Of a DNA stretch of 64,000 nucleotides, positions 8,555 through 17,854 are shown in pieces. Source of the stretch: Paraburkholderia sp. Ac-20340. GTDB taxonomy: Bacteria > Pseudomonadota > Gammaproteobacteria > Burkholderiales > Burkholderiaceae. The DNA lies in NCBI RefSeq assembly GCF_017104965.1, contig NZ_JAAGPR010000034.1, positions 1-64,000 of the forward strand. Direction: 5' to 3'. Position numbers and translations under genes: made by a program. Under the pieces are notes generated by a model. That model ran no database searches and had not been told where the DNA came from. It saw only the letters and a list, made by a program, of their open reading frames with translations. Every line of letters starts with the position of its first letter. Within the stretch, counting starts at the first letter, position 1.

Positions 8555-8624
8555 GCGCTGTGAGAACCGTGACCTGCGGCCGCGGGTTTCGATCGAAGCC
8601 CGCCGCCGCCGGATCGAACCCGCG

Positions 8625-9320
8625 ATGAACGCCCCCGCCTATCAAGGCATCAAGGACTTCATCCTCGCGCGCATTCATGCGGGCGAGTGGGGTGAGGGCG
8701 ACCAGGTGCCGTCGGAGAACGAGCTTGCGCGCGACTTCAAGGTCGCGCGCATGACCGTGAACCGCGCGCTGCGCGAACTGACCGCCGAGCAGGTGCTCAC
8801 GCGCGTGCAGGGCGCGGGCACTTTCGTCGCGCGGCCGAAGTACGAATCGACGCTGGTGGCGATCCGCAGTATCTCCGACGAGATCCTCGCGCGCGGTCAC
8901 GCCTATCACGCCCAGGTGCTGGAGATCGGCAGCATCGACGCCGACGACGCGCTGGCCGATGAAATGAATCTGCGCGCAGGCGCGACGCTGTTCCGCTCGC
9001 GCCTGCTGCACTTCGAAAACGACGAGCCGGTGCAGCTCGAAGAACGCTGGGTCAATCCCGCGCTCGCGCCCGACTATACGGCGCAGGACTTCACGAACAT
9101 CACGCCGAATCAGTATCTCGTGCGCGTCGCGCCTTTGCAGCGCGTCGAATACCGCATCGAGGCGCTCGCGCCCGAGGACGACACCCGCACCCATCTGGCG
9201 ATGAAAGCCGCCGAGCCCTGTCTCGTGCTGCATCGCCGCACGTGGTCGCGCCAGGCGGTGGCATCGGTGGCGAATCTCTGGCATCCGGGCAGCCGCTATC
9301 GCTTTACCGGGCACTTCTGA
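8625..9320 (+). CDS. hutC: HutC, GntR-family repressor of histidine utilisation
   Basis: A 231-residue GntR/HutC-type repressor that releases DNA when it binds urocanate. The N-terminal winged helix (about residues 5-70) reads YQGIKDFILARIHAGEWGEGD, then VPSENELARDFKVARMTVNRAL and RVQGAGTFVARP. The C-terminal UTRA effector domain includes ATLFRSRLLHFENDEPVQLEERWVNP and HRRTWS. It sits 70 bp after hutH in the same direction, and the two operator copies upstream of hutH fit its known targets. I expect feedback control of its own transcript. Confidence 0.93.
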   Translation: MNAPAYQGIKDFILARIHAGEWGEGDQVPSENELARDFKVARMTVNRALRELTAEQVLTRVQGAGTFVARPKYESTLVAIRSISDEILARGHAYHAQVLEIGSIDADDALADEMNLRAGATLFRSRLLHFENDEPVQLEERWVNPALAPDYTAQDFTNITPNQYLVRVAPLQRVEYRIEALAPEDDTRTHLAMKAAEPCLVLHRRTWSRQAVASVANLWHPGSRYRFTGHF

Positions 9321-9545
9321 AACGCGTCGTCGCGTGACGCGAACGCGTAGTTTGTCACGGACTCCGAAGCATATTCGCGGTGCCCATCTTTCGTTTCGAC
9401 CCCGCTTTTTAGCGGACGAAATCGCGTTTCTCTCATTTCCCTTTCGATTGCAACGATTCGTACGCGGGTTGCATCCTGCCTTGCAATGCAGCTAACCTTG
9501 AGACATCGGCCTGTTGGTGATGGCCCGCAAGGGAGGTTTTGGGCG

Positions 9546-10205
9546 ATGGAAGATTCCGGCGCAACGCTCATGCCCGTGTGGCGCGCGAATCTCGCGATGC
9601 TCACTCGCGAAGTGGGCGCGGTCACGCGGCTCGCGCGGATGATGACGTTTTCCGAGAGCTATATGAAGCTGATCGTGTCCGGAAGGCGCGACTTCAGCGC
9701 GGAGTTCGTGCGCGGCGTGGAAGCCGTCACGGGCCTGCCAGAAGGCTGGATGGACGATAGCCACGAGGGCGAGGTGCCGCCGCAGGCGCGCGCCGCGATC
9801 GCCGATGAAACGCCGCACGCGCGCTTTCGTGGCACGGCGCATCCGGTGCGCAAGGCGCCGGTGCTGCGCGCGGAGCCGATTTTCGGGCAGCGGCCGGGCG
9901 CGCGCTTGGAGAGCAACGCAACGCCAGGTGCCGCGAAGCGCCCGGCAGGCACGCGCAAGATTCGCGAACTGGCCGCACAGGACGTGCGCAAGCTCGAACG
10001 TCACCTGAGCATGCTGCCGGTGGAGCCGGGCACCTTGCGCGCGCGCATCGAGGATGTCATCGCCCAGGCCGAACCCGACGAGCGCGCCCGCGCCGATCTG
10101 GAAGGGCGGCTCGAACAGATCGAGAAGCACCGCGAGTTGCTGTTACGCCACGTTTCGCGCCTGCACGCGCTGCTCACACGCTCCGGCGAAGAAGACGAAC
10201 CCTGA
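9546..10205 (+). CDS. XRE-like DNA-binding protein with C-terminal coiled coil
   Basis: A 219-residue protein. The start MEDSGATLMPVW follows GGGAGG at about 10 bases, better than the in-frame ATG at 9486. The N-terminal 65 residues resemble a Cro/CI-type helix-turn-helix (AMLTREVGAVTRLARMMTFSESYMKLIVSGRRDFSAEFVRGVEAVTGLPEGWMD), of the type seen in phage-related and narrow-range betaproteobacterial regulators. A basic Ala/Pro-rich linker follows, and then a helical segment (about 145-215) with heptad-like Leu spacing that probably forms a coiled coil. It is convergent with the LysR gene. Target and role are unknown. Confidence 0.7.
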   Translation: MEDSGATLMPVWRANLAMLTREVGAVTRLARMMTFSESYMKLIVSGRRDFSAEFVRGVEAVTGLPEGWMDDSHEGEVPPQARAAIADETPHARFRGTAHPVRKAPVLRAEPIFGQRPGARLESNATPGAAKRPAGTRKIRELAAQDVRKLERHLSMLPVEPGTLRARIEDVIAQAEPDERARADLEGRLEQIEKHRELLLRHVSRLHALLTRSGEEDEP

Positions 10206-10217
10206 GCGCCGATCCGA

Positions 10218-11096
10218 TCAAACCCGCAGTTCCGCCAGAATCTGCTCGGCGAGAAAGTCGCACGGCGGGCGATTCGAGCGCGCGCTGCGCGCCAGCACCA
10301 CTTCGAGTTCCGGCAACTCGGGCAGGCCGTGCTGGCGGCCCAGCGTCACGAAGGTCTCCGGCACCGCGCAGCGGGCCAGCGGCGCAATCGCCAGACCGGC
10401 CGCCACCATGCTGCACAAGCCCATCAGACTCGGGCTTTCGTATGAGGTGCGATAGGTGATGCGCTCGCGCTCCAGCGCCTCGATGGCGTTCTCGCGCGCC
10501 ACGCTGCCCGCGCTGAAAAGCGCAATCGGCAGCGGTCGTTCGCGCCAGATTTCACGGCCGATTGCCGCCGTTGCCGTGGCGGGCGGCCCGGCCCAGACCA
10601 TCGGTTCGAAGCGGATAAATTCGCCCGCGAGGCCGCCCGAACCCGTCGTGCCCGTCACGCAGGCCAGATCGATCTTGTTTTCGCGCACCAGCGGCGCAAG
10701 CGCGCTGCTCGGCAGCCCCACCACCTGAATCTCCACCTTCGGCCAGTTCGCCGAGAACTTGCGCAGCACCGGCGGCAATAGCGAGGACGCGTAATCGTCG
10801 GGCATGCCGATCGACACGCGGCCCTTGACCTCCGGGTGCGCCAGCGTCGCCCAGGCCTCGTCGCGCAGCGCCAGCATGCGCCGCGCATAGCCGATCAGCG
10901 TATGGCCGTCGGGCGTGGGCGTGACGTTGCGCGGCGCGCGAATAAAGAGCGGCTTGCCGATCGCCTCTTCGAGCGCGCGGATCTGCATCGATACGGCCGC
11001 CTGCGAGCGGTGCACGATCGCCGCGCCGCGCACGAAACTGCCGGCGTCGGCGACGGCCACCACCATGGCCAGGACGTCGAGGTCGAGGGTCTTCAT
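10218..11096 (-). CDS. LysR-family transcriptional regulator (divergent from an aminotransferase)
   Basis: A 292-residue LysR regulator. The start MKTLDLDVLAMVVAVADAGS fits family alignments better than the longer frame that begins 13 codons earlier. The helix-turn-helix is at about residues 14-60 (SFVRGAAIVHRSQAAVSMQIRALEEAIG), followed by RVSIGMPDDYASSLLPPVLRKF and the DLACVTG loop of the effector domain. It is divergent from the aminotransferase gene at 11260. A perfect 10-bp palindrome between the two starts is the likely binding site, so the aminotransferase is its probable target. Confidence 0.92.
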   Translation of the reverse strand: MKTLDLDVLAMVVAVADAGSFVRGAAIVHRSQAAVSMQIRALEEAIGKPLFIRAPRNVTPTPDGHTLIGYARRMLALRDEAWATLAHPEVKGRVSIGMPDDYASSLLPPVLRKFSANWPKVEIQVVGLPSSALAPLVRENKIDLACVTGTTGSGGLAGEFIRFEPMVWAGPPATATAAIGREIWRERPLPIALFSAGSVARENAIEALERERITYRTSYESPSLMGLCSMVAAGLAIAPLARCAVPETFVTLGRQHGLPELPELEVVLARSARSNRPPCDFLAEQILAELRV

Positions 11097-11130
11097 GAAA
11101 TCGGGGTCAAAATCGAAACGATGACGGGAT

Positions 11131-11153
11131 TTCAATCAGAAAATCTGATTGAA
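11131..11153. promoter_or_regulatory. Perfect palindrome, probable LysR operator
   Basis: Arms TTCAATCAGA (11131-11140) and TCTGATTGAA (11144-11153) flank AAA. The site contains an ATC-N9-GAT core of the T-N11-A type bound by LysR proteins. It lies 35 bp upstream of the divergent lysR start and about 107 bp upstream of the aminotransferase start. Confidence 0.75.
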
Positions 11154-11259
11154 AAGTTCAATATAACGCGTTTGTCTGAAGATGGCGACGCCCGTATGCT
11201 GGTCTCGGTTCGCCGCATCTTTCGCATCATTTCATTGACCCTCGAGACCGGGAAACGCG

Positions 11260-12552
11260 ATGTCGATCAGCTCGTCAAGCTCGCCAGATACTTTGAACTA
11301 CGAACGATTCCAGCAACTGCAGATGCGTCTGGATATGTCGCGCGGCAAGCCCGCGCCGGAGCAGCTCGATCTCTCGCAGGCCTTGATCGACGAAGCGGGC
11401 AAGGCCGGATATCGCGCCGCCGACGGCTTCGATTGCCGCAATTACGGCCTGTTGCTGGGCCTGCCCGAAGCGCGCGAACTGGGCGGCGAACTGCTCGGCG
11501 TGGCGGCCGCGCAGGTGGTGGCGGCCGGCAATTCGAGCCTCGAACTGATGCACGACGCGATGGCGTTCGCCTTGCTGCATGGCGTACCGCAAGGCGAGCA
11601 AGGGGCTGACGCTCAGCGCGGTACGCCGTGGCGCGCGCAGGGCGATATCGCGTTTCTCTGTCCCGCGCCGGGCTACGACCGTCACTTCGCGATCTGCGAA
11701 GCGCTGGGCGTGCGCATGATTGCCGTGCCCATGCGCGACGACGGCCCCGATATGGACATCGTGGAAGCGCGGGTGCGCGAGGACGCGTCGATCAAGGGCA
11801 TGTGGTGCATGCCGCTCTACAGCAACCCGACGGGCGCGATCTACGCCGATGAAGTCGTGCAGCGGCTCGCCGCGATGCCAACCGCCGCACCGGATTTCCG
11901 CCTGTTCTGGGACGACGCCTATCGCTTCCATCATCTGGGCGATGCGGCGCACACCACGCTCGACGTCATGGCGGCGAGCGCGGCGGCCGGACACGCCGAT
12001 CGCGTGCTGATGTTCGCCTCGCTCTCGAAGGTGACGATCGCGGGCGGCGCGATGGCGTGGCTGGCGGCCTCGCCGCGCAACGTGGCCTGGTGGCAGCGCA
12101 GTGTTTCGGCGCGCACGATCGGGCCGGACAAGCTCAACCAGTTGCGCCACGTGCGCTATCTGCGCGACAAGGCGACGCTCGAAGCGTTGATGGCGCGTCA
12201 TCGCGCGCTGCTCGCGCCGAAATTCGCCGCCGTGGACGAGGTGTTCCGCGCGCGTCTTGCTCAGGTGCCGGGCGTGCACTGGAACCGGCCGCAAGGCGGC
12301 TATTTCATCAGTCTGTTCGTGCCGCCGGGCACGGCGCGGCGCACGGTCGAACTCGCGGGCGAGGCCGGGCTCGTGCTCACGCCGGCCGGTGCCGCGTTCC
12401 CCTATGGCGTCGATGCGCAGGACAGCCATTTGCGTATCGCGCCGTCGTTTCCGTCGCTCGACGAGGTGCGGCTGGCGGCGCACGGCATCGCGCTTTCGGT
12501 GTTGCGTGCGATTGAAATGCATGAAGAAGCGCACGAAGAAGCGACCGCCTGA
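11260..12552 (+). CDS. PLP-dependent MocR-type aminotransferase (fold type I)
   Basis: A 430-residue cytoplasmic aminotransferase of the branch typified by the MocR-like aspartate aminotransferases (Pfam Asp_aminotransf), without the regulatory domain of true MocR proteins. Visible PLP-site features are NSSLELMHDAM, PAPGYDRHF, YSNPTG at about 187-192, WDDAY near residue 219 and the Schiff-base lysine at about 257 in SLSKVTIAGG. A substrate-carboxylate Arg is likely in DSHLRIAPSFPS. A 15-residue insertion (PQGEQGADAQRG) follows residue 108. The ribosome binding site is weak. Divergent LysR control suggests induction by an amino acid, but the substrate is unknown. Confidence 0.85.
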   Translation: MSISSSSSPDTLNYERFQQLQMRLDMSRGKPAPEQLDLSQALIDEAGKAGYRAADGFDCRNYGLLLGLPEARELGGELLGVAAAQVVAAGNSSLELMHDAMAFALLHGVPQGEQGADAQRGTPWRAQGDIAFLCPAPGYDRHFAICEALGVRMIAVPMRDDGPDMDIVEARVREDASIKGMWCMPLYSNPTGAIYADEVVQRLAAMPTAAPDFRLFWDDAYRFHHLGDAAHTTLDVMAASAAAGHADRVLMFASLSKVTIAGGAMAWLAASPRNVAWWQRSVSARTIGPDKLNQLRHVRYLRDKATLEALMARHRALLAPKFAAVDEVFRARLAQVPGVHWNRPQGGYFISLFVPPGTARRTVELAGEAGLVLTPAGAAFPYGVDAQDSHLRIAPSFPSLDEVRLAAHGIALSVLRAIEMHEEAHEEATA

Positions 12553-12621
12553 ACGACGGCGGGGGAGCGCCCGCGCCGATGTGCTAAAACGACAGGCGCG
12601 TCCCTTCGTCCCGAGGTTCCG

Positions 12622-14520
12622 GTGTCCGCTTCGCCCCGATTCACCGTCGCACGCCTGTCACGCGCGCTCGCCTGTGCGGGCGCGTTGATGCTGACGGGCG
12701 CGCACGCCCAGACGTCCGCCGATCTCGACCTGCCGCCCGCCACGCTGGAGCGCGACGTCCATCTGTTCGTGATCCAGAAAGACGGCTCGGTCGAGGAGCA
12801 CGACGATTCGACGATGCGCGCCAACACCACCGCCGGCGTCGATGCCGTGGCGCAGCGCTACGTCTGGTTCAATAAGGATATCGAAACGATCACGGCACTG
12901 TCCGCGCAGACCATCGACCCTGATGGCAGCGCGCACGAGGTTGGCGCGAGCAGCATCCGCGACGTGCAGGAGCCGCGTTCGGCAGGCGCGCCCACGTTTC
13001 AGGACGGCGTGCTGCGCACCGTGATTTTCCCCGGCGTGCAGCCGGGCGCGCGCGTGCGGCTGGTGTTCGCCAAACGCCGCGCGCAGGCGCTCCAGGCGGG
13101 CACGTTCGCGTATTTCGTCGAGCCGCCTGGCGAGCCGGTCGCGTTCCAGCGCCTGATCTTCGATCTGCCCGCCGATGTGCCGCTTTACGCCGATGCGCGC
13201 GGCTTCGATGCGCTCGCGCCCGTCACCGAAAACGGCCGCACCCGCTACACCTTCGATTTTCGCCAGGGCCAGCCGGTGCCGCTGGAAGCGGGCGCCGTCG
13301 CGCGCGTGAACTGGGGCGCGCGTCTGATGGTGACCACGGTGCCCGACTACGCGAGCTTCGCCGCGCGTTACCGCGAAGCCGCCGCCGATGTCACCGCGAC
13401 CGATCCCGCCATCGCCGCCTTTGCGCAGTCGCTCACGGCAGGGATCGCCGATCCGCGCGAGAAGGCCGCGCGCATCTACGACTGGATGCGGCTGAATATC
13501 CGCTACGTCGCGCTCTTTCTCGGCCAGACGGCTGCCGCGCCGCATCGCGCGGTCGACATCCTGCGCGACCGTTATGGCGACTGCAAGGATCACGTCGCGC
13601 TGTTCACGGCGCTGCTGGCGGCCGTGGGCATCCGCGCCGAGGGCGCGCTGCTGAACCTCGGGCCGGTGTATTCGCTGCCGGCGGTGCCGGGTTACGGCGA
13701 GGAGGCGATCAATCACATCATCGCGTGGCTGCCCGATCTGGGCGTGTTCGCCGATACCTCGTCGGGCGGCGTTGCCTTCGGTTTTTTGCCGGCGGGCGTG
13801 ATGGACCGCCCGGCGCTGCTCATCGATGAAGGCGTGCTGGTGCGGACGCCCGCGACCCAGCCGCGCGCGAGATCGGCGCAACTCGATATCGACGTGGGCG
13901 AGGACGGCAACGCGTCGTATCGCTATCGTGCGGAAGATGTGGGCGCGGGCGCGGAGCCCGAGCGCAATACCTTTCGCCGCGCGACGCATCAGGCCGCGCA
14001 ACTGATCGCCGCGCAGCGTCTGCGTCAGACCGGGCTGGCGGGCACGGCGCATCTGGTCACGAGCGCCACCGCGCTCACCAGCGGCCCGTTTGCGACCACG
14101 ATGGACGGCGTGCTCGACCACGTCGTCTGGCCCGACGGCACCACGGCGCTGCCGGCCTTGAGCAGTCTTTCGGGCGGCATCGCCACGCAGCTCGACAACT
14201 GGCTGGCCGTGCAGCAGCGCACGCAACCGTGGGCGTGTATCAGCGGGGATTACGAGGAACATGCGCGCATCGTGCTGCCCGCGTTTGCGCGTGTGACCGA
14301 TCTGCCGCGCGATATGCAGGCGAGCATCGCGCCGCTCGACTACAGCGCGCATTACATGTTCGATGCGGCGACGCGCACGGTGGAGATTTCGCGCCGGATG
14401 TCGGCGCATTTTGGGCGGCAGATGTGCACGCCCGAGCAGTTCGCGCAGATGCGCGAGGCGCTGTTGCGCATGCAGCGCGACGCGCACGCGCAGATCGTCG
14501 TGCGCGCGAAAGCGCCTTGA
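12622..14520 (+). CDS. Secreted DUF3857/transglutaminase-like protein
   Basis: A 632-residue exported protein starting at a GTG. The signal peptide runs to about residue 29 (LACAGALMLTGAHAQ). A DUF3857-type beta domain spans roughly residues 40-240. A transglutaminase-like papain-fold domain follows at about 260-400, with Cys321 in DRYGDCKDHVALF, His365 in NHIIAWLPD and Asp378 in FADTSS forming a complete catalytic triad. The C-terminal third is a DUF-like beta region. Such periplasmic proteins may cleave or cross-link peptides, and no function is established. It is convergent with the binding protein gene, and nearby genes give no hint of its job. Confidence 0.82.
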   Translation: MSASPRFTVARLSRALACAGALMLTGAHAQTSADLDLPPATLERDVHLFVIQKDGSVEEHDDSTMRANTTAGVDAVAQRYVWFNKDIETITALSAQTIDPDGSAHEVGASSIRDVQEPRSAGAPTFQDGVLRTVIFPGVQPGARVRLVFAKRRAQALQAGTFAYFVEPPGEPVAFQRLIFDLPADVPLYADARGFDALAPVTENGRTRYTFDFRQGQPVPLEAGAVARVNWGARLMVTTVPDYASFAARYREAAADVTATDPAIAAFAQSLTAGIADPREKAARIYDWMRLNIRYVALFLGQTAAAPHRAVDILRDRYGDCKDHVALFTALLAAVGIRAEGALLNLGPVYSLPAVPGYGEEAINHIIAWLPDLGVFADTSSGGVAFGFLPAGVMDRPALLIDEGVLVRTPATQPRARSAQLDIDVGEDGNASYRYRAEDVGAGAEPERNTFRRATHQAAQLIAAQRLRQTGLAGTAHLVTSATALTSGPFATTMDGVLDHVVWPDGTTALPALSSLSGGIATQLDNWLAVQQRTQPWACISGDYEEHARIVLPAFARVTDLPRDMQASIAPLDYSAHYMFDAATRTVEISRRMSAHFGRQMCTPEQFAQMREALLRMQRDAHAQIVVRAKAP

Positions 14521-14572
14521 GCGACCGGCTGGCTAAGGGAACAACGCAGTAACAGCGCGGTAACAGAACCGT

Positions 14573-15832
14573 TCAGCCGCCGCGCGTCGTCACCGGCACC
14601 CAGGCGCCTTGCTTGACCTGATAGAGCGTCGATGCGCCATTCTTGAGCGCGCCGGTCGCATCGAATGCGATGTGGCCGGTCACGCCGTCGAAGGTCAGTG
14701 TTTTGAGCGCGGCGCGAAACACATCGGGATTCGCCGATTTGGCCGCCGTCATCGCGTGAATCGCGGCCCAGGTCGCGTCATAGCCGAACGGCGCGTAACC
14801 GAGCACATCGGTGCCGAAGCGGCTCTTGAACTTCTGCGCGAAACGCGGGCCTTCGGGCAGTTGCGCGAGCGGGCGGCCGTATTCCCAGGCCATCGCGCCT
14901 TCGCCGGCCGCACCGGCCAGTTGCACGAAATCGGGCAGCGCCACGCCGCCGCCGCCCACGAACTGCGTGTTCATGCTGCGCGCCTTCATCTGCTTGACGA
15001 GCGCGGCCGCCTGATGGGCGAGACCGCCGAAGTAGAGCAGGTCGGCGTCGGCGGCCTTGATGCGCGCGAGCTGTGCACCGAAGTCGCCCGCGTCGGTGGG
15101 CGCGAAGTCGCGCGCGACCACGTTGCCGCCGTGCTCCTTGACGGTGCGCTCGAACACATCGGCTTCGCCCTGGCCGAACGCGCTGCGATCGTCGACGATG
15201 GCGATGCGGCGCGCCTTCACCACGTCCACGGCCCACGCGCCCGCGATGCCGGCGTTCTGTGCGTCGTTGGCGATCACCGTGAAGGTGTTGGCGAAGCCCT
15301 GCGAGGTGATGACGGGATTGGTCGCGGCGGGGTCGATCATCGGAATGCCGGCGCTCTCGTAGATGCGCGAGGCCGGAATCGCCGTGCCGGAATTGAAGTG
15401 GCCGACCACGGCGGCGACGTTTTCGTTCGCGAGGCGTGCGGCGGCCTGCACGCCCATGCGCGGATCGGCGCGGTCATCGACGGCGACGAGTTCGAAATGC
15501 GCGACCTGGTCGCCGATCCTGATGCCCTGGGCGTTGGCGTCGTCGAGCGCCAGTTGCACGCCGTTTTGCAGGTCGTGGCCGTAGTTCGCGTAGTCGCCGC
15601 TGAGCGGCGCCACGAAGCCGATGCGCACCGTGAGTGGCCCGGCCGCGCGCGCGGTGCCGCCGGGCGCCACGGCGAGCGTGCACGACAGCGCGAGCGCGGC
15701 GAGCGCAAGCAGGGCGCTGCGACGCGCGCCATGGCGCTTGGGCAATGCGGATAAAACAGTGGATGGGCGAGGCGCCGTTCGGGCGGCCGAAGGCGCGCGC
15801 GATTCGAGGCGTGGCGTAGGGCGCGGTCTCAT
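14573..15832 (-). CDS. Branched-chain amino acid-type ABC transporter substrate-binding protein
   Basis: A 419-residue periplasmic binding protein of the Leu/Ile/Val-binding (type I fold) family. The start MRPRPTPRLE is backed by AGGAG. A long Arg/Pro-rich N-region precedes the signal core LLALAALALSCTLAVAPGG, with cleavage near ARA. The mature part begins LTVRIGFVAPLSGDYANYGHDLQNG. Ligand-site stretches include VGHFNSGTAIPASRIYESAGIPMIDPAATNP and VVARDFAPTDAGDF. No permease or ATPase genes are adjacent, so this is an orphan receptor that must use a transporter encoded elsewhere. The ligand cannot be named. Confidence 0.9.
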   Translation of the reverse strand: MRPRPTPRLESRAPSAARTAPRPSTVLSALPKRHGARRSALLALAALALSCTLAVAPGGTARAAGPLTVRIGFVAPLSGDYANYGHDLQNGVQLALDDANAQGIRIGDQVAHFELVAVDDRADPRMGVQAAARLANENVAAVVGHFNSGTAIPASRIYESAGIPMIDPAATNPVITSQGFANTFTVIANDAQNAGIAGAWAVDVVKARRIAIVDDRSAFGQGEADVFERTVKEHGGNVVARDFAPTDAGDFGAQLARIKAADADLLYFGGLAHQAAALVKQMKARSMNTQFVGGGGVALPDFVQLAGAAGEGAMAWEYGRPLAQLPEGPRFAQKFKSRFGTDVLGYAPFGYDATWAAIHAMTAAKSANPDVFRAALKTLTFDGVTGHIAFDATGALKNGASTLYQVKQGAWVPVTTRGG

Positions 15833-16117
15833 CGTGACTCCTGGCGCTGTGCGGCGCGGCGGTGTTCTTGTTCGTTGCGGTTGCGCGCGGCCTGAACCGG
15901 TCAGGCTGAGGCAGCTAACAGTGGTCCAGACAGTGATCGAAGCACTGACGACGGCGCTTGCGGTATGGCTTGACTTTGACGTGGCCGGACCGGCTGCCCC
16001 TTTATCGTGCTCCAGCGGTCCGCGCCGCCGCGGCAAAACGCTCGCGGGGCTTGAGTGCAACTGAATGCAATATAGCAGGCCCGCATGACGCGGGTTGGCG
16101 TCGTGCGGACCGGGGCT

Positions 16118-16579
16118 TTAGTAGCCCGACTGCAGCGCCATCAGCGTTTCGCGCAGATGCACGAGCGGCGCCATGGTGCCTTCGTTGGCCCAGCCTTCGA
16201 GGTCGTCGAGCGCGCGGTTGCAGCCGTCGAGCACCACGTCCAGATCGACCGGTACGCCGTTGGCGAGCGCGAAGCGGATGATGGCTTCGAAGCGCTGGCA
16301 GTCGTCGTCGCCATAGGCGATGTCGAGGTTATCGGCGATCGTCTGGGCGATGTCGCTGCGCTCGCGGTCTTCGGCATCGACGAAATCGATGATGCCGCGC
16401 GCCACGTCGGGCGCATGGTAAAGCGCGATATCGAGCCACTGGGCGGCGTCGAAACCGGGTTCGTGGCTGTTTTCTTCGAAGAATTCGATGGCTTCCTGCT
16501 CGTGCGTTTCGCCGCCGTCGACGGCGAGGCACAATTGCTCGAAAGTTTCTTCCTGTTCGCTGCGGATGGGATCGGACAT
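16118..16579 (-). CDS. Conserved acidic hypothetical protein
   Basis: A 153-residue soluble, strongly acidic protein starting MSDPIRSEQEETFEQLCLAV. The upstream in-frame ATG at about 16664-16666 would add an Arg/Cys-rich stretch that looks non-coding. The composition is rich in Asp and Glu, with alternating helices (HAPDVARGIIDFVDAEDRERSD, ALDDLEGWANEGTMAPLVHL). It has no membrane segment and no motif I recognise. The ribosome binding site is weak. It is separated from the binding protein gene by 285 bp, so it is probably monocistronic. Confidence 0.6.
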   Translation of the reverse strand: MSDPIRSEQEETFEQLCLAVDGGETHEQEAIEFFEENSHEPGFDAAQWLDIALYHAPDVARGIIDFVDAEDRERSDIAQTIADNLDIAYGDDDCQRFEAIIRFALANGVPVDLDVVLDGCNRALDDLEGWANEGTMAPLVHLRETLMALQSGY

Positions 16580-16759
16580 CGGTGAATCTCTTGCTTCTTG
16601 ACTAACGGGGTAACGCGGAAAAAGCGTGTGAGTGCCGCAACGGGAACGCGCCGGTCGCGAGCACATGCGGAACGCATTATAGGATGCGCCGCGCCACGTC
16701 GCCGGATTCGGCCGTAGAGGCCGCGTTCAGCCAGCCCTCAGACCCGGCTCAGCGTGACC

Positions 16760-17641
16760 TCAGACCAGATCGACCGACCACGCATCGAACCACTCGCGCG
16801 GCCGCGCGATATGGTCCTGCGCCGCGACGATTTCCAGCTCGTAACGCCCCGCGTCATACGTGGTCCTGACCACCGCGTTGACGGCCGCGAGCGTGTGTTC
16901 GAAGGCGCGCCGCAGCGTGTCGCCGAGCATCAGGCGCGCCACGAAAATCGCGCTCGTGATGTCGCCCACGCCCACCGGCTGGCGCGCGAACGGGTAGAGC
17001 GGGCGCTGCGCGAGCCACGCTTCGCGCTCGCTCACGACCAGCATGTTGAAGGTATCGGCGGGGCTGTTGCGGTCGAGCAGATGCTTGACGAGCACGAGCT
17101 TCGGGCCGCGCGCGATCAGTTCGCGGCAGGCATCGACGGCTTCTTCGGCGGTTTCCAGCTCGCGCCCGACGAGCCGTTGCAACTCGCTGTGATTGGGCAT
17201 CATCGCGTCGGCCACTTCGGGCATATGCGTGACGAGGAATTCCTGGATGCCCGGCTCGACGCGGCAGCCGTTGTCGCCCGCCTGCGCGTTGAGCGTGCCC
17301 ATCACCGGATCGCAAAAGTAGCGCGCCTGCGGATTCGCGGCCTTCACGGCCCGCACCACGTCGATCACCCCCTGCGCCTGCTCGGGCGTGCCGAGATAGC
17401 CGGACAGCACCGCATCGCAGCGCGGCAGCATGCCGATCGCGCCGATCCCTTCCACGAGTTCGACCATCTGCCCGGCGTCGATAGCGCTGCCGGTCCAGTG
17501 GCCGTATTGCGTGTGATTCGAGAACTGCACGGTATTGAGCGGCCACACGTTCACGCCGAGACGGCGCATCGGGAACACGGCGGCGCTGTTGCCCGCATGG
17601 CCGAACACGACGTGCGACTGGATGCTGAGTACGTTTTTCAT
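16760..17641 (-). CDS. pdxY: Pyridoxal kinase PdxY
   Basis: Phosphorylates pyridoxal to pyridoxal 5'-phosphate in the salvage pathway, using ATP. It has 293 residues, close to the E. coli length. The start MKNVLSIQSHVVFGHAGNSAAVFPMRRLG is the standard PdxY N-terminus. Substrate and ATP motifs include HTQYGHWTG, SGYLGTPEQ, CDPVMG and the C-terminal GVGDITSAIFVARLMLG, where GxGD carries the catalytic Asp. It lies 213 bp downstream of glgA on the same strand, so it probably has its own promoter rather than belonging to the glycogen operon. Confidence 0.94.
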   Translation of the reverse strand: MKNVLSIQSHVVFGHAGNSAAVFPMRRLGVNVWPLNTVQFSNHTQYGHWTGSAIDAGQMVELVEGIGAIGMLPRCDAVLSGYLGTPEQAQGVIDVVRAVKAANPQARYFCDPVMGTLNAQAGDNGCRVEPGIQEFLVTHMPEVADAMMPNHSELQRLVGRELETAEEAVDACRELIARGPKLVLVKHLLDRNSPADTFNMLVVSEREAWLAQRPLYPFARQPVGVGDITSAIFVARLMLGDTLRRAFEHTLAAVNAVVRTTYDAGRYELEIVAAQDHIARPREWFDAWSVDLV

Positions 17642-17854
17642 GGTCGGTTCGCTTCGGTCTGCCCGGAAGGCCCGGAATCGCTCGAACTGCGCCGCGAGGC
17701 ACGCAGCATGGGCGTTGGCGCGCTTTTTGTGCGCAGTGCAGCAACGATAACCGAATTCGCCGCGCCCGGTCGATGGGCGCGTGCGAGCGGTGTTGTGCCG
17801 ATGTTGAGTGGCGATGACGTCGATCTTGCGCACCCGAGCGCGCGCCGCGCGGCC

